Source: Tetrastigma voinierianum (Eukaryota; Streptophyta; Magnoliopsida; Vitales; Vitaceae). Taken from it: a stretch of 64,000 nt of DNA. A program made the translations under genes and the position numbers. The notes below the pieces were generated by a model. The model did not search any database and was not told the origin of the DNA. It saw only the letters and a program-made list of their open reading frames with translations. This document shows, one piece after another, positions 10,529-20,557 of this stretch; position 1 is the stretch's first letter, and each line of letters opens with the position of its first letter. Location: the NCBI GenBank assembly GCA_016808115.1, contig JAEQBH010001147.1:124001-188000 (forward strand), given 5' to 3'.

Positions 10529-11035
10529 TCAAGCATTCTCGATCTCTCTCTCTATGGTCGTATCGCCCCAAACGCTGCTGAGTCCATGTCCCGTGAGGCG
10601 AGGTCCTACTATCCCGGTCTGAATGGACAACTTCAGCCCATTCTCAAATTTCCTAACCTTGGCCATGTCCGTGGCCACGTAATCATCAGCAAAACGGGCT
10701 AGCTCCGTGAATCTAGCCACATAATCCATCACAGTCATCGTTCCCTGCCTTAGCTCTAGAAACTCTTGGGACTTTGCATGTCTATCAATGGCCGGAAAAT
10801 ACTTGCTCATAAAGAGCCCATGGAACTCTACCCAAGTTATTGCCTCTAAATCCTTAGAAGTCTTAACCCAGTCCCACCACACTTGGGACTCACCCTCTAG
10901 TTGGAACGCAGCTAGCCTGATCTTGGCTGCATCGGAGGTAATATCCATAGCCTCCAATACATTCTCGATCTGCATAAACCAATGGTCTGCCACCATCGAT
11001 CCCCTCCCGTAAACGCCCTGAGGATGATGTGACTA
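10529..11035 (-). pseudogene. Z1 gag capsid domain
   Basis: The best preserved coding region of Z1: 155 codons open from 10996 to 10529. It begins MVADHWFMQIENVLEAMDIT and continues AAFQLEGESQVWWDWV, then FHGLFMSKYFPAIDRHAKSQ, EFLELRQGTMTVMDYVARFT and KFENGLKLSIQTGI. This is the canonical Retrotrans_gag capsid of Tekay/Del-like Gypsy elements. The true start lies further right (a GDP-like residue block near 11010) and is frameshifted. The zinc knuckle is not intact. Because gag is the only retained gene, its relative openness may reflect recent selection or simply age. Confidence 0.88.
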
Positions 11036-11957
11036 AAATCTCCGAGGTTGTCGTGGCCCTCCCTTAACTGCTTCAACCAGACTAAAGCCTATGCAACAAA
11101 AGAATCGTGAACCCCAACAAATTCTTCAAAGAAAGGCCTGGTCAATAAATACTAGTGGTGCTTAGCTAATCTTGTGGACGACCTCTCACATTACTCGCCT
11201 CGACTTCCCATCTACACACGCTAAATGGCAACAAACTTTATTTAATCTCATTTCGCTAACTAGTAATGCACATGCCAATTAATAATAGACTTAACAAACT
11301 GAGAACCCGACCTGTCATCGCCTATGGTGCTACTTGCCAACCACTTTTATTTGGCTTGCCAAAATTCAACACTTTTAGGTCTGCCATTTCATTTTCCCAA
11401 CCCCTGCTGCTGGTAGCTCCTAACCTTAGCATTCCACTTTTTCCTATATACAATATGTCATGCTTATAATTTTCCCGCGAAATAACCATGCAATGTGTAA
11501 CACACAATCACACAATCACAAACATGGAACACATATTCGAACACAACATGAAACACACCATGCATGCAGTGGTCTATTCCTGTCCCGTGCTTTCCTAGGT
11601 AATCACATACCTAACCCTAACATCGAGCCACACCAAGTGGTGATGTTCTTACACCTTATCAACTCCGTCTCGACCCAAATCCCTCAAGCCCCAGAAAATC
11701 GTGATACCCAACTTATCAACACTAAGCTCTAGGTATTTATAAACCTAAAGCTCGATACCTGAAGTCGACGCCGGGGTATTAGGAGTAAACTTATGGATAC
11801 CCAAACCCAAGCTCCCTAGGTAATCGCTTATCAAGCTCCGATACTGTCGTAGTCGGGACAGAGATCAAACGCTCGGTGTAATTCATAACCAGGCACTATA
11901 CTACAACTCCATATCCTAGGCCCATGCCCAGCACGCTACAGGTAATCGGATACCTTA
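11036..11957 (-). other. Z1 leader between PBS and gag
   Basis: About 0.9 kb of untranslated leader, containing short out-of-frame peptides only. The equivalent leader is seen in Z3 (56203-56658) and Z2 (21720-21914), with shared phrases such as CCTAACCCTA and CACACCATGCATG-like strings. Confidence 0.6.
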
Positions 11958-11969
11958 GCTCTGGTACCA
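11958..11969 (-). other. Z1 primer binding site (iMet tRNA, one mismatch)
   Basis: Minus strand reads TGGTACCAGAGC, one base from TGGTATCAGAGC, 3 bp inside the LTR end at 11973. It sets the transcription direction of Z1. Confidence 0.9.
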
Positions 11970-11972
11970 AGT

Positions 11973-13786
11973 TGTGATGCCCCAAATCCCGGGGGTCCGT
12001 TGACTACCCGTCAACCTGCGGAAAATCTATACGTCTCGTATCACGAGACACATACCTGAGTAAAAATGGTCACTTAGGCCCCTGCATCAATACTCATCAA
12101 AAATATTCAACCAACTATCTCCAATAGTCAAAGAGTTATACATTACTCTTAATACAAATACATATTAAAATCTACAATTCTAATACATATTATCCAAAAC
12201 ATCAAAGCTATAACCCTAGCTTTCTTTAAAAATCGCCCTAAGATGAGCCGTCTCTCATCTCTGTACCTGAAATAATATATCCCTCGATAGGGTGAGCTAT
12301 CGCCCGCAGTGGAACTCACCAAATGGTTACTCCACCTAAGTGCATATGCAATGCTCCAAAATAACACACATCCAAGTAAATGCATGATTCTACTCTTGAA
12401 TGTTTACATGCCCATTCCCATGTCTCGAAGTCTTCACCGACCACTCACACTTGCCTAAGCCATGTATGAGAAAAATAATCATTTTCAAAACTAAATTGTT
12501 GTTCTGAAAATATACTACCGAACGGCTCAAAAATATGGGACTACCCTTCGAGGCTAATTGGTTGGTGAGCCCAAACAAATATGGTCCTCATCGTGAAATG
12601 ATCCACTGGCCCATTCCCCCAACCCAATTTCTCGAAATCATCCCGTGAAATTCCTTTCGCAATTATGTCTCGTTTTCTCGTAAATTCATGTCATGCACTA
12701 ACACCTAATCTCTAGGTTACTTCGCTGCATATGAAAATGCATTATGTCATTTCCAAACTCATTTATACAATATATATACCAATATATTAATTATGCAACA
12801 TTCTCAAATTTGTAATTCACACCACATGTAATTCAGCACAATATGGATCAAACAACACCCAAAATTAGCTCTTCACTTGAGCAATTCAATTTCATCTCCA
12901 TGCCTATACTCACAATTAGTATTCCATAAGGTCTGAGTAAATCACAATTTTATCTCCACGGCCTATACACCAAAACACAATTTATTATATAAATTATGAT
13001 ACAAACACCTAAACAGACGGACTGTCCAAATGGACTCCAAAAATTCTCCAAAAATTTTCACACTTCGGTTCCAAGATTTGGGACCGATCAAACGGCTCCC
13101 TCGCTCCCGCCTCAAACCAACACGCCAGCATTTACAAAACACTTAAACAAGGGGTAAAACAAGTAGAATAAAACCCCTACCTCACGTAATTCTATCAAAA
13201 CCCAACTTTTGGTGTCCAAGCGTAGCTCTCATCGCGTGGATCAATTTTGCTCTCACCCCGACTCGAAATCCGACGGTCCCATTTTCAGAGATCTCGAGAA
13301 AGAAGTGAAGAGAGAAAATTAAAAACTCTCCCAAACGCCTCTCTCCGTCCAACCAACTGCCCCTCCTCCTCCTTTTAACTTTTTTTTTTTTTCATTTTAT
13401 TATTATTATAATATTATATTATTATTATTATTATTATTTTATTATTATTATTTAAATACATAGTTTATATTGTCTCATTCGGGTCCATTTCTACCCTGAA
13501 AATTTTTATTTCTTTTCAGTTCAATTCTTTTAAATGAACTTTAACTCACACCATTTTCTGACTTCCGAGATTTTCAGAAAAATTCGCTTCTTGACGATTT
13601 ATCACCCTAAATTGCAAAATATTCGACTATCTCAGAATTTGATGAAACTTTTTTGGGTCACTAGATTTTGAGAGATGAATTTAACGGCGCAAACTGCTTC
13701 GCCATCCGAGATCTGCAGAATTTCTGGCTTTCAACCGAAATTACCGCTTTACTCATTTTCGTAAAATCACTCTTCTGGGTTTTACA
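11973..13786 (-). repeat. Z1 5' LTR
   Basis: 1.8 kb, TGTGATGCCCCAAATCCCGG at 11973 to CTGGGTTTTACA at 13786. Same order of blocks as 8603-10191, about 225 bp longer, mainly through segments at 12300-12560 that are absent or shortened in the other copy. Contains the (TTA)n tract at 13393-13455. Confidence 0.88.
13379..13455. repeat. T-run and (TTA)n microsatellite in Z1 5' LTR
   Basis: Partner of the tract at 9776-9852. A T13 run followed by imperfect TTA/ATT repeats. Confidence 0.85.
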
Positions 13787-14325
13787 CGGTACACCGAGGC
13801 ATAGAAACCACGTCGCGGCGAAGGCCTATGCTGCAGTCAGGTGAAAGCAATCGCTCACGATTACGTGTTTTGTCGGTTTTTCTATTCCGTTATTCCTAGG
13901 ACTTGTCTATTAGACTATGAGGACCCTATAAGTGTATGAAAGGGTCCATTAATGTTTGTAAGGTAAAGAAAAAATTAGATCGTACCTCGTCTAATTGTAG
14001 GACTTTCTAAGATCGTGATGTATTGTTCTTCGACTATGGCACCTTCATATGTGGGCGCATACGCATAGTAATTTCTGCATTCGATTAGTGCGACGACACT
14101 CTCTGACTGTGATTCGACACAATTAGTACTTCGGTACTCTCTGATTAGTGCGATGACGCTCTCTGTCAGTGCTTCGCCACTCCTGCTTTGTGCCACGGTA
14201 CCTTAGTACTGTACCGTATCTTCGGGTACTTATTGTGTTGTGTCCTACTCATTTTTTATTATCGACCTAATGAATAAACGCTTATATGATAAGAAACCGA
14301 CAACGAATAAGAGTAAAGTAAATGT

Positions 14326-15365
14326 ATTTATGCAAGGTCGGACCGATGGATGATCTAGAAGTATAGGTAAGTCAAAATATGGGTTTAGGTAGTTTTCTGG
14401 TCAAAATAGGTTATGGACGAATTTTTGGAAATTTTCTAAGTTAAGAGGCGTGAATTTATAGTATATAAGGGAAAGGGGTATTTTAGAAGGTTTTGGTAGT
14501 ATGGAACAAGATTTGGAAAGTTTTGGGTTGAGGTTAAAATATGGTTACAGGAAAGTTTAGAGAAAAGATAGAGATGGTTATGGAAAGTAGAATTTGCACA
14601 AGAGTGGTTACTTAACGTTTAATAAACGATCCACACAAGATAGATGATGGAGGAAGGCTTCACAATCAACTATGGATCTGGTTGACCGATGTCGAACAGC
14701 ACTTTCACAATTTAGCGAATCCACCTGTACGAAGCCACGAACTGTCCCCAAGTGGGAATCCACCCAAGAGATAGCAGGAACGTTATAGTAACTTTAAAAA
14801 AGAGAAATCTGAAAATATTTATTAAACTTGAACTCGATTTTCAAAAGACTACATTAGGGGTAGTATATATAGCCCCATACTTTCAAATCAAAAAAGCAAC
14901 TTAGTTTAACTAGGAAAAGAATTTCTAAATTACAAAAACAACTTTTACTTTAACTAGGAAAAGAAACTTTCTAAATTAAGAAAACAACTTATTTAACTAG
15001 GAAAAGAAACTTTCTAAATTACAAAAAGCAACTCCTAAAAGAAAACTTTCTAAAATAAATAAAGCAAATCTTCCTAAAATAAATAAAGCAAACTTTCTAA
15101 AATAAAGAAAGCAAATCTGCCTAAAAGGGATAAAACAAAATCTTGGAGCAAATCTCATAGCAAATCTTTCTAAATCATATATAAACAAGACAGTGGGCTC
15201 TTCATCTGGTGCCCCATCATGTTTTTTCAGCCTTCCAAGGCCTAAATGAGGTCCAAAAAAGGAGTTTTCTACATATTCACGCGTCTCGACTCTCCCCAAT
15301 CCAATTCTTCAATAATTAGGGCTGAATTCCCAATGTTTGGTGTGTTTATGGATGCTCTTGCATCA
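14326..15365 (-). repeat. X3, solo X-type LTR
   Basis: Full-length X LTR on the minus strand with no interior. The right end is CTTGCATCA at 15365; the left end is slightly decayed (TATGCAAGG). AATGT at 14321-14325 and 15366-15370 is an exact 5 bp target-site duplication. A single LTR with its own duplication is the product of recombination between the two LTRs of a former full element. It is inserted within Y1. Confidence 0.88.
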
Positions 15366-16020
15366 AATGTACATCGTTCTGCTCTAAATGTACCTACAAG
15401 TACTTCTGTACAAGTATAAGCTCTGTAGTACCTATGGTACCTTTGTACAAGTTTAAGCTCCTCGAATGTACTCTACAGGTACTCGTACAAGTAGAAATTA
15501 TTGTACTTTACTAAAATTTGCACAAGTATAAGCTCAGAATTCCTACTAGATCTAACAAGTATAAGTTTTATAGAAGAAGATAAATGTGTATAAGTTTGTT
15601 ACATGAATTCATGAAAAATTTCGACATATCTCGCATCGTATATCCGTTACAGTTATATGTCTATCGTAGTTTAGTATCAATGCATGTGTACATATATCGG
15701 GCCATAAGCTTCCCACTAAGCTATGTTTGAAGCACCTGCCTTAACTACAAGTACAGAGGAGACGTCCGTGATCTTCCCCGCAGATTCTACCTGGCTAGCA
15801 CACTTGTAGGGTCCATCACCAGAGGTTTTGTGCCTCATTATGTTAATGTAAATGTGGTTTTATGTATATGTATGTAAATGGACTCATGACTCCGCATGTA
15901 TTGACATCAGAACACCACTACGATGGTAGTTTATTTTTGCATTTTGTATATGATGTTTTGATTCGCTATAAGATCGCCCATCAATGTCCGAAAAGGTGTA
16001 AAGAGTCCTAACATCTTTGT

Positions 16021-16260
16021 ATATAGTTTTGTGGAGAAACTAGGAATCCCAACAAGTAAGCATCCCAAACCTTATAAATTGCAATGGTTGAATGATAGTA
16101 TGGAGGTAAGGGTGAATAAACAAGTGTTAGTCTCTTTTAGCATTGGGAAGTACGAAGATGAAGTTTTGTGTGATGTAGTTCTAATGCAAGCTGGGCACTT
16201 GTTATTAGGAAGAACAATTTGATAGGAAAGTTACATGACTAGCCACTAATAAGTACTGCT
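16021..16260 (+). pseudogene. R1 protease C-terminal half
   Basis: Frame 16031-16222 reads EKLGIPTSKHPKPYKLQWLN, then VNKQVLVSFSIGKYEDEVLC, DVVLMQAGHLLLGRT. This is the second half of a retropepsin, with the ILG-type ending seen here as LLLGR. The active-site half is at about 7850, separated by Y1. A stop follows at 16222. Confidence 0.85.
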
Positions 16261-16614
16261 CAGGCACAACCAATGGATCAAGTTACTTTGTTCCTTTTAC
16301 ACCAAGTCAAGTTTATGAAGATCAAGTGAGGTTGCAAAAAGAGAGTGGAGAAAAGAAAAATAGTGAAAAAGAGAGTGAATAAAAGAAAAAGTGTGAAAAA
16401 GAGAGTGAGCAAAAGAAAGAGAGTGACAAAAAGCAAGTGATTGAAAATTTAAGAGAAAAGGAGAGAAAAACCAATTTCTATGCAAGGGCAAGTGAGGTTA
16501 AGAGAGCATTGTTCTTAAACAAGCATATGATTGTACTTTTGCACAAAGAGGCACTTTTTAATACTAACCAACTTGACACTTCTTTGCCTTGTTCTATTGT
16601 CTCTCTTTTGTAAG
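16261..16614 (+). pseudogene. R1 Lys/Glu/Ser-rich protease-RT spacer
   Basis: After QVYEDQVRLQKES the DNA is built of AAAGAGAGTGA/AAAAGAAAAA-like units at 16330-16440, encoding repeated KES, EKKK and EKES tracts (highly charged, probably helical). It then returns to unique sequence with FYARASEVKRALFLNKHMIV. R2 has the same block inverted at 63020-63245. The repeat makes this section prone to length change. Confidence 0.75.
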
Positions 16615-17205
16615 AATTTGAAGATGTCTTTCCCAAGGAAATTCCGAAAGGGTTACCTCCTATCCAAGGGATCGAACATCAAATTGATTTTGTCCCTGGT
16701 GCTACCATTCCGAACCGACCCGCTTACAGGAGTAATCCCGAGGAGACAAAGGAAACTCCAAAGCAAGTCAGAATTGATGTGGAAAAGGGTATGAGAGGGA
16801 AAGCTTGAGTCCATCCGTTGTTCCAGTGATTTTGGTTCCTAAGAAGGATGGGACATGGAGGATGTGTGTTGATTGTCGAGCCATCAATAACATAACAGTA
16901 AAGTATCGTCATCTCATTCCTCGATTAGATGATTTGTTTGATAAGTTGCATGGTTCTTGTATCTTTTCCAAAATTGATTTGAAAAGTGGATACCATCAAA
17001 TTAGAATGAAAGAAGGTGATGAATGGAAAATTGCTTTTAAAAAAAAAATGGTTTATATGAGTGGTTAGTTATGCCTTTCGGATTAACTAATAATGCACCT
17101 AGCACTTTAATGAGACTAATGAACCATGTTTTGCGTGCTTCCATTGGAAAATTTGTATTATTCTATTTTGACTTATATCCTCATTTATAGCAAGAACTAA
17201 GATGA
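16615..17205 (+). pseudogene. R1 reverse transcriptase
   Basis: EDVFPKEIPKGLPP-type RT entry at about 16618, then a shifted frame with VPVILVPKKDGTWRMCVDCR at about 16822, LDDLFDKLHGSCIFSKIDLK and SGYHQIRMKEGDEWKIAFK. SKIDLKSGYHQI carries the first catalytic aspartate. The YxDD site should lie near 17168-17182: the DNA there reads TATTTTGACTTATATCC, so a small deletion destroys the second aspartate and the frame. Non-functional. Confidence 0.88.
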
Positions 17206-17209
17206 TCAC

Positions 17210-17960
17210 TTGATTCATTCAAAATATTTTTCTATGTGCTTTGAAAAGAAAAGATTATTTGCTAACCTTATGTACATTTTGCACCGAAGGCGAACTGTGT
17301 TTTTAGATATTTGGAGTGGTAGGGTACGATGGATACAGGTTGATGAAGAGAAGGTTCGAGCAATTCAAGACTGGCCAAGTCCAACAAGTGTGAGTAAAGT
17401 TCAAAATTTTCATGGACTTGCTAGTTTTTACCGACGGTTTGTGAAAGACTTTAGTAGCATAGTTGCACCGATAACCAAAGTCATCAAGAAGGATGTTGGG
17501 TTTAAGTGGGGTGAAGAGCAAGAAAAAGCATTCCAATTTATCAAAGAAAAACTAACTCATGCTCCTTTACTTGCTTTACATAACTTTGCAAAACATTTTA
17601 AGGTTGAATGTGATGCTTCGTGTTTAGGTGACATGCAGCTTCTATGTGGGAAGGACTGAACATTGCATATTAAAGTGAAAAGCTGGCAAGCCCCAACAAT
17701 TTACTTATGGATAGTATGAGTTATATGCATTGGTTCGGGCCTTGGAAACTTAACAACGTTGTCTTTGGCCTAAGGAATTTGTGATTCACACTGACCACGA
17801 GTCATTTCGCGTTTTTTGAAGGGCCAACACAAGTTGAATGAGAGATACATGCCTGATGATGGAGTTCGGAAACTTCTTCCATATGTAACTTTCACTACAA
17901 ACAAGGTAAGGAAAACATCAATGTCGATGCACTTTCATGGAGGTATGTCCTAATCTCTAC
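17210..17960 (+). pseudogene. R1 RT connection and RNase H
   Basis: Frame 17210-17659 (149 codons) reads VDEEKVRAIQDWPSPTSVSK, then VQNFHGLASFYRRFVKDFSS, GFKWGEEQEKAFQFIKEKLT and FKVECDASCLG, the RT thumb plus the start of RNase H with its first acidic residue (ECDAS). After a stop come a YELYALVRALE-like segment (about 17716-17750), a VIHTDHES-like segment (about 17783-17805) and an ENINVDALS-like end near 17915-17935. Catalytic positions are visible but scattered over frames. Confidence 0.82.
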
Positions 17961-18059
17961 TCTTGATGCTAAATTGCTTGGTTTTGAACACATATAAGAA
18001 TTGTATCCTTTAGACAAAGATTTTAGTGAAGAATATGCTTGTTGTGAAAAAGCAACCCA

Positions 18060-18800
18060 TGACAAGTTCTTTAGACATGTTCTTATTTCGGGAAAATAGG
18101 TTGTGCATTCCTAATTGTTCCATTCGAGATTTATTAGTGAGGGAGTCTCATGGTGGAGGATTGATGGATTGATGGAACATTTTGGGGTAGCCAAGACTTT
18201 AGGGGTTTTGCAAGAGCACTTTTATTGGCCACACATAAAGAGAGATGTTGAGAGGATTTGTGGGAGGTGTATCACTTGTAGGCAAGCTAAATCTCAAGTG
18301 CAACCTCATGGCTCTTACACACCACTTCCTATTCCTGGTTCAATGGACTTTCTGTTAGGTCTACCTAGGACTAGACGTGGTAGGGATTCTATTTTTGTGG
18401 TTGTGGATAGGTTTTAAAGATGGCACATTTTATCCCATGTCACAAAACGGATGATGCAGCCCATGTCGCCAATCTATTCCCAGAGAGAGTTGTGAGGATC
18501 GCATGGTATGCCTAGACAGTTTGTTTCGTATTAAGATAAAATTCTTTGAGTTACTTTTTAAAGACTTGGTGTAAGATAGGAACCAAGTTATTGTTTTCTA
18601 CTACTTGTCATCCACAAACTGATGGCCAGATCAAAGTAGTGAATAGAGCTTTGTCATTAAAAAGAACATTAAAACCTGGGAAGACTGTTTTCCATATGTT
18701 GAGTTTGCTTATAATCGTACTATACATTCTGCCACTAAATTTTCTCCTTTTGAGATTGTCTATGGTTTTAATCCATTAACCCCTTTGGATTTATCTCCTT
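18060..18800 (+). pseudogene. R1 integrase H2C2 and catalytic core
   Basis: Frame 18115-18417 contains the zinc-binding module (EHFGVAKTLGVLQEHFYWPH, CGRCITCRQAKSQV) and SMDFLLGLPRTRRGRDSIFV followed by VVDRF with the first catalytic Asp. In the next piece (18546-18779) the segment KLLFSTTCHPQTDGQIKVVN aligns to the third catalytic site. The usual E of the Q-T/S-E pair is K here, so the D,D,E triad is lost. Frame breaks at 18418 and 18545. Confidence 0.85.
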
Positions 18801-19379
18801 TACCTATGTTTGAGCAGAGCGAATTCATAGATGGCAAAAAGAAAGCATAATTTGTTAAGTAGAATCATGAGAAGGCAAGACTCAACATTAAGGACTGAAC
18901 AAAATGCCAAACAAGCCAACAAAGGGCGCCGCCACGTTGTCTTTGAATCTGAGATCAGTCTGGGTGCACATGTAAAGGAATATTTCCGCACAAAGGCGAT
19001 CCAAGTTGTTCTCTAGGGGAGATGGTCCTTTTCATCCTCGAAATAAGATCAATGACAATGCCTACAAGCTAGTGTTGCCCATGAGTATATTGTAAGTGCT
19101 ACTTTTAACGTCACTAACTTGAGTCCTTTTGATGCAGGTGATGATTTTAGGACAAATCCTTTCCAAGATGAGGGGAATGATGGAAGCATGGCTAAGGAAT
19201 GGAGTGTGGACCTGCTTGAAATCCCACTAGGCCCTATGACACGAGCCAGGGCTAAGAGATTCAAAGAAGCCCTTCATGTTTTAATCTGGGATGCCCATGT
19301 GGAAGAAGCTTGCATGTTCAACTCTAGAAAGGAAACAAAGATGGTCCATGGCATCAAATTAAATCCGGACTTGGACTAA
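18801..19379 (+). pseudogene. R1 integrase C-terminus and polyprotein tail
   Basis: Two frames: 18831-19016 (KQANKGRRHVVFESEISLGA, then HVKEYFRTK) and 19119-19379 (LSPFDAGDDFRTNPFQDEGN; SVDLLEIPLGPMTRARAKRF). This is the basic DNA-binding tail and acidic end of the R group polyprotein. The segment between, DNAYKLVLPMSIL-like, is frameshifted. The final frame is 86 codons and ends with a natural stop at 19379. Confidence 0.8.
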
Positions 19380-19389
19380 GAGCCAAGGC

Positions 19390-20025
19390 ATTTTTTACTT
19401 GTTGATTTGCTACTATTTTGGAGCTAATTGTTGTAGATTTGGTGTTGATTTGTTGCTGATTTGGTCCTGATTTGTTACTATTTTGGAGCTCATTTTGTGT
19501 TGATTTGTTCCTGATTTGCTGCTGATTTGTGGCTAATTTGATTCCCGAGCCTTATCCTAGAATTATCTAGTTTTCTTTTTTTTTGCTTCTCCTCATGGAC
19601 ATTTTTTTTAGTGTGTTACTTTAGGAAAAAGTATGTAAGTTTCCTTTCTTGTTTTGGGCCAAATATTAATATTTTCCTTTCCTTGTGGCCGAATATTTAG
19701 TTTCTATTCTTCATATTTTTGGGCCTATTTATAGGCTTGTTATCCCTACATTCTTCAAGTTTTAAGCATTAATAAAATTGAGAGTTTAAATTTCTCTTTG
19801 GTTCTTAAAAGAACTCTTTCAACTTATCGGTTATTTTGTGGCGTTCATCAAGACTTATCAATAGGATCTCCATCACCTACTGTGGCGTCATCACACACCA
19901 AGGTTCTTGCTTCTCTATAAGCAACGGGTCGAGGTCTTCCATCCAAGCCAAATACTAGAGCGGTTCTTTCGAGCTAATCCGATCACTCGGCCTCTCACAA
20001 GTTGATTCGTTCGTGATCGATATGG
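19390..20025 (+). repeat. R1 3' LTR, W type, lacking its 5' start
   Basis: Begins directly after the coding end with repeated TTGATTTGCTAC/TGTTGATTTGTTGCTGATTTG units (19400-19545). A promoter region TATTTATAGGCTTGTTATCC (about 19727) and the transcribed part up to AGCTAATCCG-ATC (19975-20010) follow. Same block order as W2 (61681-62532, reversed) and W1. The first 250 bp, including TGATGCAGGAGCTTCT, are missing, so the left border is uncertain. Confidence 0.7.
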
Positions 20026-20557
20026 TTGTGAAGTACCGCTGGGGAAAACAACCAAATCTTAAAGAGGATCAAATCCTAAAGTAGCTATTTAGGCTCATTG
20101 ACCTCGGTTTAGGATTGTTCTAAAAGTGAAATGTATAGTGTCATGAGGTATTCTAAGCAACAGCATTACCTCGCTTCTTGACAAAGGTATAATTCATCTC
20201 ACAAATGTTGCACTGTCAAGGAAATGCAAACTGATTTTTAAATAATTATCCCCATTCCTAGTGCTTCTCTTCATATATTTTGGACTTAAGTAGTTATTTG
20301 TTTGGTGGATTTTAGAATTATTTTTAAATCAACTTTTATTTCAATTAAATTGATTTTAATCCGCATCCTATTTGGTCGCCTAAATAGTGAAAAGCCCTTG
20401 TAATCAATATGCTCAAATTCCAATTAGAGAGAACCTCCAATCCTCCTGAGTACGATATCCGAACTCCTAGAGTCCACTTTATTAATTGTGTGACCCATGC
20501 ACTTGCAGAAAGGGGTTGAGTGTAGGTAATACTTTTCATTTAAGTTTTTTTTTAGTA
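20026..20557. other. Unassigned AT-rich spacer
   Basis: About 530 bp between R1 and Z2. Contains TTAAATCAACTTTTATTTCAA-like AT runs and a T9 run at 20547-20555 next to the Z2 edge. No ORF, LTR end or repeat shared with the rest of the window is recognised. It may be older intergenic DNA or a further decayed element. Confidence 0.3.

Larger units (their letters stand above)
8603..13786 (-). mobile_element. Z1, gag-only LTR retrotransposon
   Basis: Two long LTRs (8603-10191 and 11973-13786) enclose only 1.8 kb. An iMet-like PBS sits inside the right LTR, so the element is minus. The interior has one recognisable domain, gag. Protease, RT, RNase H and integrase are absent, although PBS, gag and a purine tract (10192-10205) are kept. 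This is the layout of non-autonomous terminal-repeat elements with gag only. Flanks CGGGT (8599-8603) and CGGTA (13787-13791) suggest a decayed target-site duplication. It belongs to the Tekay/Del-like Z group with Z2 and Z3. Confidence 0.85.
7861..16010 (+). repeat. Y1, large solo LTR carrying two nested insertions
   Basis: Starts TGTGAACACCTAAATAAACC at 7861, parallel to Y2 (TGTAACACCCCGAAATATAC at 24002). Both share a GAAGAAGAAG block followed by AAGCCAA (8150-8195; 25330-25370), a CATCCTAACCCTAG segment, repeats built on GCACATTAGTACTTTGGTAC, and arrays of AAGTATAAG. It sits inside the R1 protease, with no Y coding region, so a solo LTR is the simplest reading. Net of Z1 and X3 it is about 1.9 kb, against 3.6 kb for Y2, so it has lost internal sequence. 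The right boundary near 16010 is approximate. Confidence 0.65.
7190..20025 (+). mobile_element. R1, Ty3/Gypsy element split by Y1
   Basis: The plus strand carries gag end and zinc-knuckle region (7195-7860), then after the Y1 insertion protease, spacer, RT, RNase H, integrase and integrase tail (16020-19379), ending with a partial W-type LTR (19390-20025). This is standard Gypsy order with integrase last. The 5' LTR and gag start are missing. Closely related to R3 and R2. Every domain carries stops or shifts. Confidence 0.85.
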
